From: Gammaproteobacteria bacterium | Lineage (GTDB): Bacteria; Pseudomonadota; Gammaproteobacteria; Granulosicoccales; Granulosicoccaceae | Reading direction: 5' to 3' | Length of the DNA stretch: 64,000 nt | Assembly: GCA_002746645.1 (NCBI GenBank) | Contig: PDPU01000028.1 | Span: forward strand, 1-64,000 | Part shown: piece by piece, positions 1 through 8,820 of the stretch | Layout: every line of letters starts with the position of its first letter | How positions within the stretch are numbered: position 1 is the first letter of the stretch | Position numbers and translations under genes: made by a program | The notes under the pieces: generated by a model | Databases searched by the model: none | Seen by the model: the letters and a program-made list of their open reading frames with translations, nothing else | What the model was told of the DNA's origin: nothing

Positions 1-180
1 TCATGTCGTACGGCGGCAGGGGATCCTGCGGCCAGCAACAATCAAACCCGACAGGCACTCCTCAATACAACCCTGTCACCTGCTCGCCGGGAATGGCTGT
101 GATCCGGATGAGGTGGCCCGGCAGGAATGCTGTTCAGATCCACCTCACCTCTCGCAACAGACGACGGAGACCGAACGCCA

Positions 181-1668
181 ATGGCCCTGTTTCGCTTCAA
201 ACCCATACTCGCTGCAACGGCCGTTCTGGCCGCGGCGATCCTGCCCTTGTCCGTACAGGCCAGGGACGTGACCATCGGCCAGACCTTCCTGGCATCAGGC
301 CTCGACCCGGCCGAAGGATCGACCGGCTGGGCGCTGGTAAGCCACGGCATTGCGGAACAGCTGTTCCAGGTGTCCCGCGACGGCACGGTGGTGCCGAATC
401 TGGCGGCTTCTGCCACCCACAACGAAGACGGAAGCTGGACCGTCGAACTGGCCGCGGACCGCTTCTTCTCGGACGGCACGCCGGTGACGGCGCAGGCCGT
501 GGCCGAGGCCCTGAACCGTACCAGCGAGGCCAACCCCTCGGCACAGGCAAGCGCGGGGCGACTGAAGTTCACGGCAGCCGATGACGATACGCTGACCGTC
601 GACAGCGAACAGCCTACGGCCATCCTGCCATCGATCCTCGCGGAATGGGCCTTTCCGGTCTACCGGATGGACGGCAAAGACCTGATCTTTACCGACCCCT
701 TCGCGGTCGAGAGCTTCGAGCCGGACGGGGCAATCGAGATGGTGCCGAACGCACACTACGCCGGGGCCGAAGACCGTCCGAACATCACCCTTCGCCGAAT
801 CGCGGACGGACAGTCGCTGGCGCTGGCCTTTGCCTCGGGTGAACTGGACATGGCGTTCAACCTGCCGGTCGAGACTCTGCCCATGCTGAAGGACACCGAA
901 GGTGAAGTCGTGTCCTTCCCGGTCGCCTATCAATACATGATGTGGATGAACACAGAATCGCCCGCGCTGGCGGATGTGCGCGTGCGCCGGGCCATCGACA
1001 TGGCGATGAACCGCGCTGACCTCGTGAGCGCTGCCTAGGCGGGCGTTCCGGCCACGGGCGCCTTTGCCGAGGGTTTCCCGTTCGCCGCCACCGATGCCCT
1101 GCCCCACGATCCGGAGGCCGCCGCCGCGCTGCTGGACGAGGCGGGCTGGACCGTGGGCGACGACGGAATGCGCAGCCGCGACGGCCAGCCGCTGGAACTG
1201 GTCCTCTATGCCTATCCCCAGCGGCCCGATCTCGTGACCTTTCAGCCGGTCGTGCGGGCCGCGCTGGCGGAACTGGGTATCGCCGTGACAACGCGAGTCA
1301 CGGAAACCCCCGGCGACCAGGCCTCGAGCGGTGACTACGATCTGTTCCTCTGGGCAGTACACACCGCACCGGCAGGCGATCCCGGCTTCTTCCTGTCGCT
1401 GTTCTTCGAAACCGACGCCGAACGCAACTACAGCGGCTGGTCGAATGCCGAGTATGACGCGCTCATGGACGATCTGCGGGCCGAAGGCGATCCGCAGGCG
1501 CGCATCGACCTGGCCCTGAAGGCACAGGAACTGATCGCGGCCGAAGCGCCGGTTTCGTTCCTGATGACGCCCGAGTGGCACGTGGGCCTGTCTCCCGCAC
1601 TGGCCGACTACACGCCGTGGGGCTCGGACTACTACGTCATCCGCCCGGACCTGACCGTGGCTGAATGA
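181..1668 (+). pseudogene. ABC transporter substrate-binding protein (SBP_bac_5, nickel/peptide type), interrupted by amber codon
   Basis: Periplasmic binding protein of a NikA/DppA-type importer. The chosen ATG has a GGAG ribosome site 11 bases upstream and begins a clear Sec signal peptide (about residues 1-26, ending in VQA). The reading frame stays open for about 495 codons, the usual family length, except for one TAG at 1036-1038 in the sequence LVSAA*AGVPATGAF. Protein similarity continues in the same frame on both sides, so this is a point nonsense change and not a frameshift. Two permease genes follow with overlapping starts. The substrate is inferred only from family (nickel, metallophore or short peptide). 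Base composition looks more GC-skewed and alphaproteobacteria-like than the flanking genes, suggesting transfer. A sequencing error is the main alternative to a true pseudogene. Confidence 0.8.
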
Positions 1669-2591
1669 TGGTGAAGGCGGTCGCCTCGACCCTCGGACGG
1701 CTGACCCTGTCGTGGCTGGCCGTCGTGGCGACCGCCTTTCTCATGATGCGCCTGATGCCCGGCGACCCCGTCGAGATGTTCCTGGCGCATGTCAACATCC
1801 GCTCCGGCCCCGATATCGTCGCCGCCTATCGCGCAGAGTGGGGTCTGGACGAACCGCTGAGCACACAATTCCTGCGCTGGCTCGGCGGGTTTCTGACGCT
1901 CGACTGGGGCGTGTCCTATGAAACGGGGGTCGCCATCGCCGAGGATTTCCGCTCGCGCCTGCCGTATTCCGCGGCCATCGGCTTTGGCGGCATGGGAGCA
2001 GCAGTCGTTCTGGGTTACGGGCTTGGCTTCATGGCGGCCCATCGCCCGGGTGGCTGGGTCGATGTGCTCACGCGCGCGCTGGCCATCGCCGGACAGGCGC
2101 TGCCGGCGTTTGCCGTCGGGCTGGTCATGCTGTGGGTGCTGGGCGTGCAACTGCGCTGGATCAACGCCTTTGGCGGCGGGCCGCTGGAGCGTGTCCTCCT
2201 GCCCATGGCACTGGTGGCGTTCTTCTCGGTCGGATCGCTGTCGCGCCTGACTCGTTCCGGCTTTTTCGAGGCAAGGACCAGCGATTATTACCTCACCGCC
2301 CTTGCCAAGGGACGCTCGCGGCTCGGCGCACTCTGGTTTCATGGCCGTGGCCTCGGGTTGCTGGCCCTGATCGCCGGGCTGGCCCCGGAACTCGCCTGGA
2401 TCGTCGGCGGCACGGCGGTGGCCGAGATCGTTTTCGGTGTGCCCGGCCTGTCGGAGCGCGTGGTGCAGGCCGTCAACCATCGCGACTACGCCGTGTTGCA
2501 ACCCTATATCGCGCTGGTCGCCCTCTGGGTGGCACTGACACTTCAGGGCGCGCGGCTGCTGCGGCTGACGCTCGACCCTCGGCCGCCATGA
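1665..2591 (+). CDS. ABC transporter permease, DppB/NikB type
   Basis: Inner-membrane permease, 308 aa, normal for the family. It has an N-terminal membrane segment followed by the RLMPGDP-like motif typical of DppB/NikB proteins, several further hydrophobic segments, and the cytoplasmic coupling (EAA) loop around ARTSDYYLTALAKGRS near residues 203-220. The start overlaps the stop of the binding-protein gene (ATGA) and the stop overlaps the next permease start, so the three genes form one transcription unit. No ATP-binding subunit is visible in the window. The protein may therefore be non-functional unless an ATPase is encoded elsewhere. Confidence 0.85.
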   Translation: MMVKAVASTLGRLTLSWLAVVATAFLMMRLMPGDPVEMFLAHVNIRSGPDIVAAYRAEWGLDEPLSTQFLRWLGGFLTLDWGVSYETGVAIAEDFRSRLPYSAAIGFGGMGAAVVLGYGLGFMAAHRPGGWVDVLTRALAIAGQALPAFAVGLVMLWVLGVQLRWINAFGGGPLERVLLPMALVAFFSVGSLSRLTRSGFFEARTSDYYLTALAKGRSRLGALWFHGRGLGLLALIAGLAPELAWIVGGTAVAEIVFGVPGLSERVVQAVNHRDYAVLQPYIALVALWVALTLQGARLLRLTLDPRPP

Positions 2592-3490
2592 AACGCGCGA
2601 TCCTGTTCCTTGTTCTCGTGGCCGTCGGGGTCCTGTTGCTGGCCTCGGGCCAGGGCGTTCTGGGTGATCCTCATGCGATCGACCTGACACATCGCCTCGC
2701 GCCGCCCTCCCGGGACCATCTCCTCGGCACCGACCATCTGGGCCGCGACCTTGCGACACGAGTCATCGCGGGCGGACTGCCGTCGCTGATGGCCATCGGC
2801 ATCGTGCTGGTGGGTGGCATCGGACTCGGCGTCACTGCCGGCGGGATCATTGCCGTTGGCCCACCGGCCCTGCGGCATGGGGTGTCGTGGCTGGCCGAAA
2901 CCACACTCTCCCTGCCGACGCTGGTCATTGCCCTGGTGCTGTCGGCGCTGCTGGGGGCCGGGATCCTGACCGTTGCGGCAGCCATGCTCCTGACCTCATG
3001 GGCACCCTATGCGCTGACCGTCGCCGCACTGTTCGACCGCATCCGGGGCGAAGTGTACTGGCGGGCGAGTGAGGCCATGGGGGTGACGCTGCCCGTCGCA
3101 GTGCGCCGCCACATGCTGCCGAACGCCTGGCCCGCCATCGCTGCCCTTGCCGGAGCGGATGCGGGCCGCGCCGTGGTACTGGTGGCCTCGCTGGGGTTCA
3201 TCGGTCTGTCGGCGGATACAGGCCGCCCGGAATGGGGGGCGATGATCCATGAATACCGCACCTTCCTGTTCACGGAACCGCGCCTGGTGCTCGCCCCCGT
3301 ACTGGCCTGTGCGCTGGTGTCCTTCCTGCTGCATGTCGGGTTGGATCGGCGCCCGGCAAATCGAAACCCGGCAGTTTCCGATTCGATTATCCCGCCACAG
3401 GAGGCCGAGTACCAGATTGATCGTGGAAACCACGCCGGAAGGCGTGCTGCTCAGACCAGCACCCATGCCGGAGGAACCCGGTGTCGATGA
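2588..3490 (+). CDS. ABC transporter permease, DppC/NikC type, with abnormal C-terminus
   Basis: Second inner-membrane permease of the importer. It shows the DppC hallmark HLLGTDHLGRDLATR near residues 41-56, several hydrophobic segments, and the coupling-loop region YWRASEAMGVTLPVAVRRH. Homologous sequence appears to end near LLHVGLDRRP (about nt 3357). The last 45 or so residues are Arg/Asn/Gln-rich with no membrane or permease character and overlap an apparent antitoxin-gene remnant. This looks like a deletion junction that read into foreign sequence. In related operons one or two ATPase genes usually follow, and none is present here. Confidence 0.8.
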   Translation: MKRAILFLVLVAVGVLLLASGQGVLGDPHAIDLTHRLAPPSRDHLLGTDHLGRDLATRVIAGGLPSLMAIGIVLVGGIGLGVTAGGIIAVGPPALRHGVSWLAETTLSLPTLVIALVLSALLGAGILTVAAAMLLTSWAPYALTVAALFDRIRGEVYWRASEAMGVTLPVAVRRHMLPNAWPAIAALAGADAGRAVVLVASLGFIGLSADTGRPEWGAMIHEYRTFLFTEPRLVLAPVLACALVSFLLHVGLDRRPANRNPAVSDSIIPPQEAEYQIDRGNHAGRRAAQTSTHAGGTRCR

Positions 3491-3555
3491 CATGTGCGAA
3501 ATGCCGAACCGGACAGGTGTGCGCACCGGCATTGCTCATGCCGTGAACCCGGAAA
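3385..3555 (+). pseudogene. Possible degraded AbrB/MazE-type antitoxin remnant
   Basis: Two adjacent frames together look like the C-terminal half of a SpoVT/AbrB-type antitoxin: PQEAEYQID in one frame (about 3395-3421), then VETTPEGVLLRPAPMPEE and DDMCEMPNRTGVRT in another (about 3423-3520). The TPEGVLLRP core is a common sequence in that family. No start codon or DNA-binding N-terminus is present and a frameshift would be needed. The remnant ends at the 3' end of the tRNA-Arg gene. This is by-eye resemblance only and may be chance. Confidence 0.3.
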
Positions 3556-3632
3556 TGGCGCGCTCGGCAGGATTCGAACCTGCTACCCTCGGCTTAGAAG
3601 GCCGATGCTCTATCCACATGAGCTACGAGCGC
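3556..3632 (-). tRNA. tRNA-Arg(TCT)
   Basis: Read on the minus strand this folds as a full tRNA. The acceptor stem is GCGCTCG pairing with CGAGCGC, there is a D-loop AGCTCATGTGGATAGAGC and a T-loop GGTTCGAATCC, and the anticodon loop CTTCTAA gives anticodon TCT. The genomic sequence continues GCCA, so discriminator G and CCA are encoded (3556-3559). Its 3' end faces the decayed ABC-transporter region. Confidence 0.95.
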
Positions 3633-3681
3633 GTATCGGCGTTGACTTCGCATTCTACCAGCCGTCGGAGCTAAACACCGC

Positions 3682-4479
3682 ATGTCAGAGGGCAAGAGCC
3701 AGGCCAGACAGGCGTGGGACGCCGAGCGTTACGAGCGCGATATCGGCTATGTGTCGAAGCACGGCATGCCCGTGGTCGAGTTGCTCGCACCCGCGGCAGG
3801 CGAGCATATCCTCGACATCGGCTGCGGTGACGGCACACTGATGCAGGTGATTACGGAAACCGGCGCAACGGTCGCGGGCATCGATGCCGACCCGTCCATG
3901 ATCGGGCTGGCGCGCGACAAGGGCCTCGATGCAGAGGTCTGTGCCGCGGAGGATCTCGATGCCGAGAATCGCTTCGACGCCCTCTTCAGCAACGCCACCC
4001 TGCACTGGGTCGGCAATATCGGCCAGGCGCTCGCCGCAGGCTGTCGTGCGCTGAAGCCCGGTGGACGGTTCGTCGGCGAGTTCGGTGGCAAGGGGAACGT
4101 CAACGCAATCGTTCAGGCCATGGAAGCCGAGTTCGCGGCTCATCCCGAGTACGGCGAATTCGTGAACCCCTGGTATTACCCCAGCCCGGAGGACTTTTCT
4201 GCCGAACTCGCGCGCGCCGGGTTCGAGGTGGTATCGGCTGAACTGATTCCGCGGCCAACGCTGTTGACGACCGGCATCGAAGCCTGGCTGGATGTGTTCA
4301 CGGCGAGCATCACGCAAGCACTGGATGCGGACACCCGCAAGCGGTTCATCCTTGCCGTACGGGACAGACTCGCCGGGGAACTGCAAGGGGAAGATGGTGC
4401 GTGGACGGCGGACTATGTGCGCTTGCGGTTCGTTGCCGTCAAACCGGACACTACACCCAGCACTCGCGCCCGGGAATGA
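3682..4479 (+). CDS. Class I SAM-dependent methyltransferase, trans-aconitate methyltransferase-like
   Basis: Predicted soluble methyltransferase of 265 aa. Motif I (ILDIGCGDGTL, about residues 43-53) binds the SAM methionine moiety. VAGIDADPSM is the acidic loop that contacts the ribose, and FDALFSNATLHWV with LKPGGRFVGEFGG gives the later Rossmann strands. HWV followed by a variable C-terminal half is typical of Tam-type and related small-molecule methyltransferases. GGAG lies 11 bases before the ATG. The gene sits alone between tRNA-Arg and tRNA-Pro. The substrate cannot be told from sequence. Confidence 0.85.
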   Translation: MSEGKSQARQAWDAERYERDIGYVSKHGMPVVELLAPAAGEHILDIGCGDGTLMQVITETGATVAGIDADPSMIGLARDKGLDAEVCAAEDLDAENRFDALFSNATLHWVGNIGQALAAGCRALKPGGRFVGEFGGKGNVNAIVQAMEAEFAAHPEYGEFVNPWYYPSPEDFSAELARAGFEVVSAELIPRPTLLTTGIEAWLDVFTASITQALDADTRKRFILAVRDRLAGELQGEDGAWTADYVRLRFVAVKPDTTPSTRARE

Positions 4480-4488
4480 GCGGTGAAG

Positions 4489-4565
4489 TGGTCGGGGCAG
4501 ACGGATTCGAACCGCCGACCCTCTGCTCCCAAAGCAGATGCGCTACCAGACTGCGCCATGCCCCG
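4489..4565 (-). tRNA. tRNA-Pro(TGG)
   Basis: On the minus strand the acceptor stem is CGGGGCA/TGCCCCG, the D-arm includes GGCGCAGTCTGGTAGCGC, and the T-arm has GGTTCGAATCC. The anticodon loop TTTGGGA gives TGG. Discriminator A and CCA are encoded (4489-4492). Confidence 0.95.
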
Positions 4566-4617
4566 AACCGGCCGTTGATTATAGCGGCCTGCACTGCTTG
4601 CCGTCAGCCACCTTGTC

Positions 4618-4717
4618 GATCAATCCACCTCCCGATCAGTCCACCTTCCGATCAGTCCACCTTCCGGATCAGTCCTTCTCACCGATCAATCCACCTCACC
4701 GATCAATCCATCTCGTC
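4618..4717. repeat. Six degenerate 16-17 bp tandem units at the 3' end of iscX
   Basis: Six head-to-tail copies of a unit close to GATCAATCCACCTCACC start at 4618, 4634, 4650, 4667, 4684 and 4701. The last copy overlaps the iscX stop codon and final codons. The array therefore looks like repeated duplication of the gene's 3' end into the space before tRNA-Pro. There is no spacer variation as in a CRISPR array. Confidence 0.85.
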
Positions 4718-4903
4718 GATCCACATCATCTGGATGGCCTCGAGAATGCCCTCGCTGGACTTCTCGGGGTCATCGTCGAAATCCTCGAGGGCGCAGATCC
4801 AGTCGTGCATGTCGGTGAAGCGCACGTACTGAGGGTCGACCTCCGGGTGGGCTTCGGCGAGTTCAATGGCGATCTCGCGACTGTCGGTCCACGTCAGTTG
4901 CAT
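4703..4903 (-). CDS. iscX: Fe-S cluster assembly protein IscX
   Basis: Small acidic adaptor of the ISC machinery that binds IscS and iron. It is 66 aa, the same length as the E. coli protein, with conserved blocks [23 protein letters not shown] and [13 protein letters not shown]. The ATG overlaps the fdx stop by one base (TGATG), so it is translationally coupled as the last gene of the isc operon. A tandem repeat begins in its last codons. Confidence 0.95.
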   Translation of the reverse strand: MQLTWTDSREIAIELAEAHPEVDPQYVRFTDMHDWICALEDFDDDPEKSSEGILEAIQMMWIDEMD

Positions 4904-5241
4904 CAGTGGTTCTCCGAAACCATGTTGATGGTGTACTTGGGAATCTCGATCAGGAGGTCCGTATCGGCCACGATCGCCTGGCAACTGAGTCGCGAGTCGG
5001 GGTCGAGGCCCCAGGCCCTGTCGAGGTAGTCCTCTTCGAGTTCGTCCGCTTCATCGAGGCTTTCGCCTCCTTCCCTGACGTGCACGTGGCAGGTGGTACA
5101 GGCGCAGGACTTCTCGCAGGCATGCTCGATCGGTACGCCGTTCTGCAGCAGGGCATCGCAGATGGAAATACCCGGATCCACGTCGAAGGTCGCGCCTTCC
5201 GGGCAGATTTCCTCGTGCGGTTTGACGGTTATCGTCGGCAT
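4903..5241 (-). CDS. fdx: ISC-type [2Fe-2S] ferredoxin
   Basis: Electron carrier for Fe-S cluster assembly, 112 aa from the chosen ATG ([11 protein letters not shown]). The cluster ligands are seen in [12 protein letters not shown] plus a later Cys in [18 protein letters not shown] and [11 protein letters not shown] blocks are typical of the ISC ferredoxin. A longer in-frame N-terminus exists but has no counterpart in the family. It lies between hscA and iscX in the operon. Confidence 0.95.
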   Translation of the reverse strand: MPTITVKPHEEICPEGATFDVDPGISICDALLQNGVPIEHACEKSCACTTCHVHVREGGESLDEADELEEDYLDRAWGLDPDSRLSCQAIVADTDLLIEIPKYTINMVSENH

Positions 5242-5319
5242 CGAATCCTGAAACTCCGGTTCTGTCTGTAGTTGCCCGACTCTCGCGAGTCCGGCGGAAT
5301 TAATGGTTGCAGGCAAGGC

Positions 5320-7221
5320 TCAGCTTTCATCCGAGGCCACTGCTTCGGCTTCCACATCGGCCAGTTCGCGCCCGGCCATCATGCGGCGCACACTCGCGTT
5401 CATGCGCCTTTCGACGAAGGCTTCGCTGCGCGTCTCCACCTCGTGAGCGGCGGCCTTGATGGCGTCACGATCGTCGCCTGCGATGGCCGCGCGCAACGAT
5501 GCAACGGCGGCATCGATGGCAGCACGTTCATCGGCATCGAGATGCTCATCGCCATCGACCGCGAGCGCACTTTCGATGGCTTCGATCACGCGCTCGCCTT
5601 CCACGCGCTGCTCGGCAAGGGCGCGTGCGCGCATGTCATCATCCGCCTGATCCATCGATTCCCTGAGCATCGCTTCGATCTCACCGTCGGACAGGCCGTA
5701 GGAAGGCTTGACTTCGACGCTGGCCACGACACCGCTCTCCTTCTCGATGGCGCTGACCGTGAGCAGCCCGTCGGCGTCCACCTGAAAAAGCACCTGGATA
5801 CGCGCCGCACCTGCAACGCGGGGTGGAAAGCCGCGCAGTTCGAAGCGCGCCAGTGACCGATTGTCGGCCACGAGTTCGCGCTCGCCCTGCACCACATGCA
5901 GCGACATCGCCGTCTGGCCATCCTTGTAGGTGGTGAACTCCTGACCGCGCGCCACCGGGATCGTGGTGTTGCGGGGAATGACCTTCTCGACCAGACCGCC
6001 CATGGTTTCGAGCCCGAGCGACAGGGGCGTCACGTCGAGGAGCAGGAGCGCATCGTCGGGCTTGTTGCCGACGAGCGTGTCGGCCTGAATCGCCGCGCCG
6101 ATCGCTACCACCTGATCGGGGTCGATGTCGGTGAGCACCTCGCGGCCGAAGAACTCGCCGATTCGCCTGCGCACGAGCGGCACCCGCGTCGAACCGCCGA
6201 CCATGACCACGGCATGCACGTCGCTTCTGTCGATGCCGGCATCCCGAAGCACCTGACGACAGGGTTTCAGTGTGCGCCCGAGCAAGGGTTCGACGAGCGC
6301 GTCGAAGGTTTCCCGCGTCAGCGTGCACCTGATGTCGAGCCCGTGCTCATGGAAATCGATCTCGACACGCTCGCTGCTCGAGAGCGCTTCCTTGACGCCA
6401 CGCGCATGGCCCTTGAGTGCGGCACGGGCCGAGGCATCGATGCTCGACGCGTCGTCGATACCCGCTTCACCGAGAAGCCAGCCGACGAGGATGTTGTCGA
6501 TGTCATCGCCCCCGAGCGCGGTATCACCGGCGGTGGCCAGCACTTCGAAGATGCCTTTCTGCATCTTCAGAAGCGAAATATCGAAGGTGCCGCCGCCGAG
6601 GTCGTAGATGGCAACCACGCCGTCCTCGTCCTGATCGAGTCCGTAGGCCACGGCTGCCGCGGTTGGCTCGTTGATCAGGCGCAACACCTGCAGGCCCGCA
6701 AGCGCGGCAGCATCCTTCGTGGCCTGGCGCTGGGCATCGTCGAAATAGGCCGGCACCGTGATGACGGCGCCGGCGAGTTCACCGCCGAGCCTCGCCTCGG
6801 CGATGCCGCGCAGGTGCGAGAGAATCTCGGCGGAGACATCGATGGCACTGAGCTTGCCGCCAATGGTCTCGAACTGCGGCACACTCGCTGATGTGGTGTC
6901 GAAATCGTAGTGATCGGCCAACCAGCTGCCGGCAATATCCTCGGCACCCTTCCCCATGAGCCGTTTGGCGGAGTGGATGCGGCTGGTTGAGGGTACCTCG
7001 ACGGTCAGTGCAGCGTGCGACACGGTACGTGAACCATCCTCGGCAACCGCGACCACCGAAGGCTGCATGGCACGGTCTTCGTGGTCGGTGAGCACGCATG
7101 CTTCGCCGGAACGCACACTCGCCACGAGAGAATTGGTGGTGCCGAGATCGATGCCGATCGCAAGCTTGTGCTGGTGCGGCGCAGAAGACTGGCCGGGTTC
7201 GGCAATTTGCAGCAGTGACAC
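5320..7221 (-). CDS. hscA: Fe-S assembly chaperone HscA (Hsp70 family)
   Basis: Specialised DnaK-type ATPase that helps transfer clusters from IscU. It is 633 aa, close to the family length. The nucleotide-binding domain starts with [11 protein letters not shown] near residue 23 and includes [13 protein letters not shown] and [13 protein letters not shown]. The substrate-binding domain follows from about residue 400 ([17 protein letters not shown]), then the helical lid. The start is GTG with GAGGGA upstream. It is 30 bases downstream of hscB in the same operon. Confidence 0.95.
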   Translation of the reverse strand: MSLLQIAEPGQSSAPHQHKLAIGIDLGTTNSLVASVRSGEACVLTDHEDRAMQPSVVAVAEDGSRTVSHAALTVEVPSTSRIHSAKRLMGKGAEDIAGSWLADHYDFDTTSASVPQFETIGGKLSAIDVSAEILSHLRGIAEARLGGELAGAVITVPAYFDDAQRQATKDAAALAGLQVLRLINEPTAAAVAYGLDQDEDGVVAIYDLGGGTFDISLLKMQKGIFEVLATAGDTALGGDDIDNILVGWLLGEAGIDDASSIDASARAALKGHARGVKEALSSSERVEIDFHEHGLDIRCTLTRETFDALVEPLLGRTLKPCRQVLRDAGIDRSDVHAVVMVGGSTRVPLVRRRIGEFFGREVLTDIDPDQVVAIGAAIQADTLVGNKPDDALLLLDVTPLSLGLETMGGLVEKVIPRNTTIPVARGQEFTTYKDGQTAMSLHVVQGERELVADNRSLARFELRGFPPRVAGAARIQVLFQVDADGLLTVSAIEKESGVVASVEVKPSYGLSDGEIEAMLRESMDQADDDMRARALAEQRVEGERVIEAIESALAVDGDEHLDADERAAIDAAVASLRAAIAGDDRDAIKAAAHEVETRSEAFVERRMNASVRRMMAGRELADVEAEAVASDES

Positions 7222-7251
7222 GGTAGGAGTTCCCTCGGTGGTGGTTGACGA

Positions 7252-7791
7252 TCAGGCTTCGTCGTCGAGCCGTGCCTCGAGCTGTGAAGCGGAAGCGGCG
7301 ATGCGGTCGAGGAATTGCCATTGTCGCACCGCGGTGCGTGCGGCGTCCCAATCCTCGTTGTCTGCTGCCGTCATGAAGGTGTCCCGCTGTTCATCGGCAC
7401 CCGCCCTGATCTCGGCTCGCAGCTTGTCGATGGCGGCGTAGGGGTCGCTGGCCGATTCGGCGGCTTCGAGTGCTTCGCGAAGCTCCATCTGTTGCATCAG
7501 GAACATCGGATCCATGGCCGTATCGGTTTCCTTGTCGACCGAAATACCATTCAGTTCGAGCAGGTATATCGCGCGTCGCAGTGGATCACCGAGTGTCTGA
7601 TAGGCGTCGTTGACCACACTCACGGCCTGCACCGACCAGCGCCGCTCGGCCGCCGAGGCGGTGGCGAAGCGATCGGGGTGCAGGAGTGACTGCAGTTCGT
7701 GGTAGCGAGCCGTCAGCGCGGATGTATCGACAGCAAAGCCAACCGGCTGTTCGAAGAGTTCGAAATGATTGCTGGTGAGATCGATGGACAC
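7252..7791 (-). CDS. hscB: Fe-S assembly co-chaperone HscB (J-domain)
   Basis: J-protein partner of HscA that delivers IscU. Sequence similarity to the family starts at DLTSNHFELFEQP, so a GTG at 7791 is preferred, giving 179 aa. An ATG at 7893 would add 34 residues with no family counterpart. The J-domain HPD is present in LLHPDRF, and the C-terminal three-helix IscU-binding domain follows (MDPMFLMQQMELREALE). Confidence 0.9.
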   Translation of the reverse strand: MSIDLTSNHFELFEQPVGFAVDTSALTARYHELQSLLHPDRFATASAAERRWSVQAVSVVNDAYQTLGDPLRRAIYLLELNGISVDKETDTAMDPMFLMQQMELREALEAAESASDPYAAIDKLRAEIRAGADEQRDTFMTAADNEDWDAARTAVRQWQFLDRIAASASQLEARLDDEA

Positions 7792-7926
7792 GCGGTGGCA
7801 CTCGGTGGATGCAGGGCAATCGGCCCGGTGGCTGACCACTCGGACCGATCGCTCTGACGGCAACTTCGATGATCGAACGGATGACGGATGCAAGCCTGCG
7901 ATTCAGACCTCGATCCGGGCTTCGCT

Positions 7927-8250
7927 CTAGACATTGAACGATTCACCGCAACCGCATTCGTCCTTCACGTTCGGGTTGTTGAAACGAAAGCCCTCGTTCA
8001 ACCCTTCCCTGGCGAAGTCGAGTTCGGTGCCATCGAGGTAGACGAGACTCTTCCTGTCGACGACGACAGTGACGTCGTTGTTCTCGAAGACTGCGTCGTT
8101 GGCCGCCACCTCGTCGGCAAACTCGAGCACGTAGGCCATGCCCGAACAGCCGGTGGTGCGAACACCGAGCCGCAGCCCGATGCCCTTGCCGCGCTTCTCG
8201 AGATAGCTCCTGACGTGCTCGGCGGCACGATCGGTCAGCGTGATACTCAT
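7927..8250 (-). CDS. iscA: Iron-sulfur cluster assembly protein IscA
   Basis: A-type carrier of Fe-S clusters or iron, 107 aa from the ATG that begins [13 protein letters not shown]. The three ligand cysteines are Cys35 (TTGCSGM), Cys99 and Cys101 (DECGCGESF), as in E. coli IscA. It sits between iscU and hscB with short spacers, consistent with the canonical operon. Confidence 0.96.
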   Translation of the reverse strand: MSITLTDRAAEHVRSYLEKRGKGIGLRLGVRTTGCSGMAYVLEFADEVAANDAVFENNDVTVVVDRKSLVYLDGTELDFAREGLNEGFRFNNPNVKDECGCGESFNV

Positions 8251-8293
8251 GACGGACTCGCGGAATGAATGTGTACCGGAAACCGCAGCGGTG

Positions 8294-8707
8294 TCAGGCC
8301 GATTCCGCGACCGGAGCGGCTTCTTCTTCGCCACGCTTGGCGCGGATGTCGGCCAGCGCTGCCGCAATCGCATCTTCGGCGAGCACCGAGCAATGGATCT
8401 TCACCGGAGGCAGTGCCAGTTCGTCGGCAATGTCCCGATTCTTGATCTGCTGCGCTTCGTCGATGGTCTTGCCCTTGACCATTTCGGTGACGAGCGATGA
8501 CGAGGCGATGGCAGAGCCACAGCCGTAGGTCTTGAACTTGGCATCTTCGATGACGCCGTCGTCGTTGACCTTGATCTGCAGACGCATGACGTCACCGCAG
8601 GCGGGTGCGCCCACCATGCCGGTGCCGACGTTGGGATCGTCCTTGTCGAGAACGCCAACGTTGCGCGGGTTTTCGTAGTGGTCGAGAACCTTGTCGCTGT
8701 ATGCCAT
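8294..8707 (-). CDS. iscU: Iron-sulfur cluster scaffold protein IscU
   Basis: Scaffold on which [2Fe-2S] clusters are built using sulfur from IscS. Cluster ligands Cys37, Cys63 and Cys106 are seen, together with the regulatory Asp39 (APACGD). The HscA recognition motif LPPVK is at residues 99-103. The C-terminus carries a short extra acidic tail ([11 protein letters not shown]). A strong AGGAG lies just upstream of the ATG. Confidence 0.97.
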   Translation of the reverse strand: MAYSDKVLDHYENPRNVGVLDKDDPNVGTGMVGAPACGDVMRLQIKVNDDGVIEDAKFKTYGCGSAIASSSLVTEMVKGKTIDEAQQIKNRDIADELALPPVKIHCSVLAEDAIAAALADIRAKRGEEEAAPVAESA

Positions 8708-8722
8708 GTGATTTCTCCTGGG

Positions 8723-8784
8723 TGCCGGTGAACCGGCAATCTATCTGTTGTTCTTTCCGCGAAAGGACACTCTTTCCGCGAAAG
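8723..8784 (-). promoter_or_regulatory. iscS-iscU spacer with hairpin and direct repeats
   Basis: The 113-base spacer holds a perfect 7-bp hairpin (TGCCGGT/ACCGGCA, 8723-8738) immediately upstream of the iscU ribosome site. It also holds two identical 14-base copies of TCTTTCCGCGAAAG at 8752-8765 and 8771-8784, each nearly palindromic. A role in differential expression or mRNA processing between iscS and iscU is possible but inferred. Confidence 0.45.
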
Positions 8785-8820
8785 ACCGATCATGTGACAC
8801 GTTTCCGTCGACAATCGACG

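Noticed and set aside
1036..1038. TAG in the binding-protein gene as programmed read-through or pyrrolysine
   Set aside because: No recoding signals or pyrrolysine genes are seen, and the neighbouring truncation and missing ATPase favour plain gene decay or a sequencing error.
4618..4717. CRISPR array
   Set aside because: Units are contiguous 16-17-mers with no unique spacers, and there are no cas genes.
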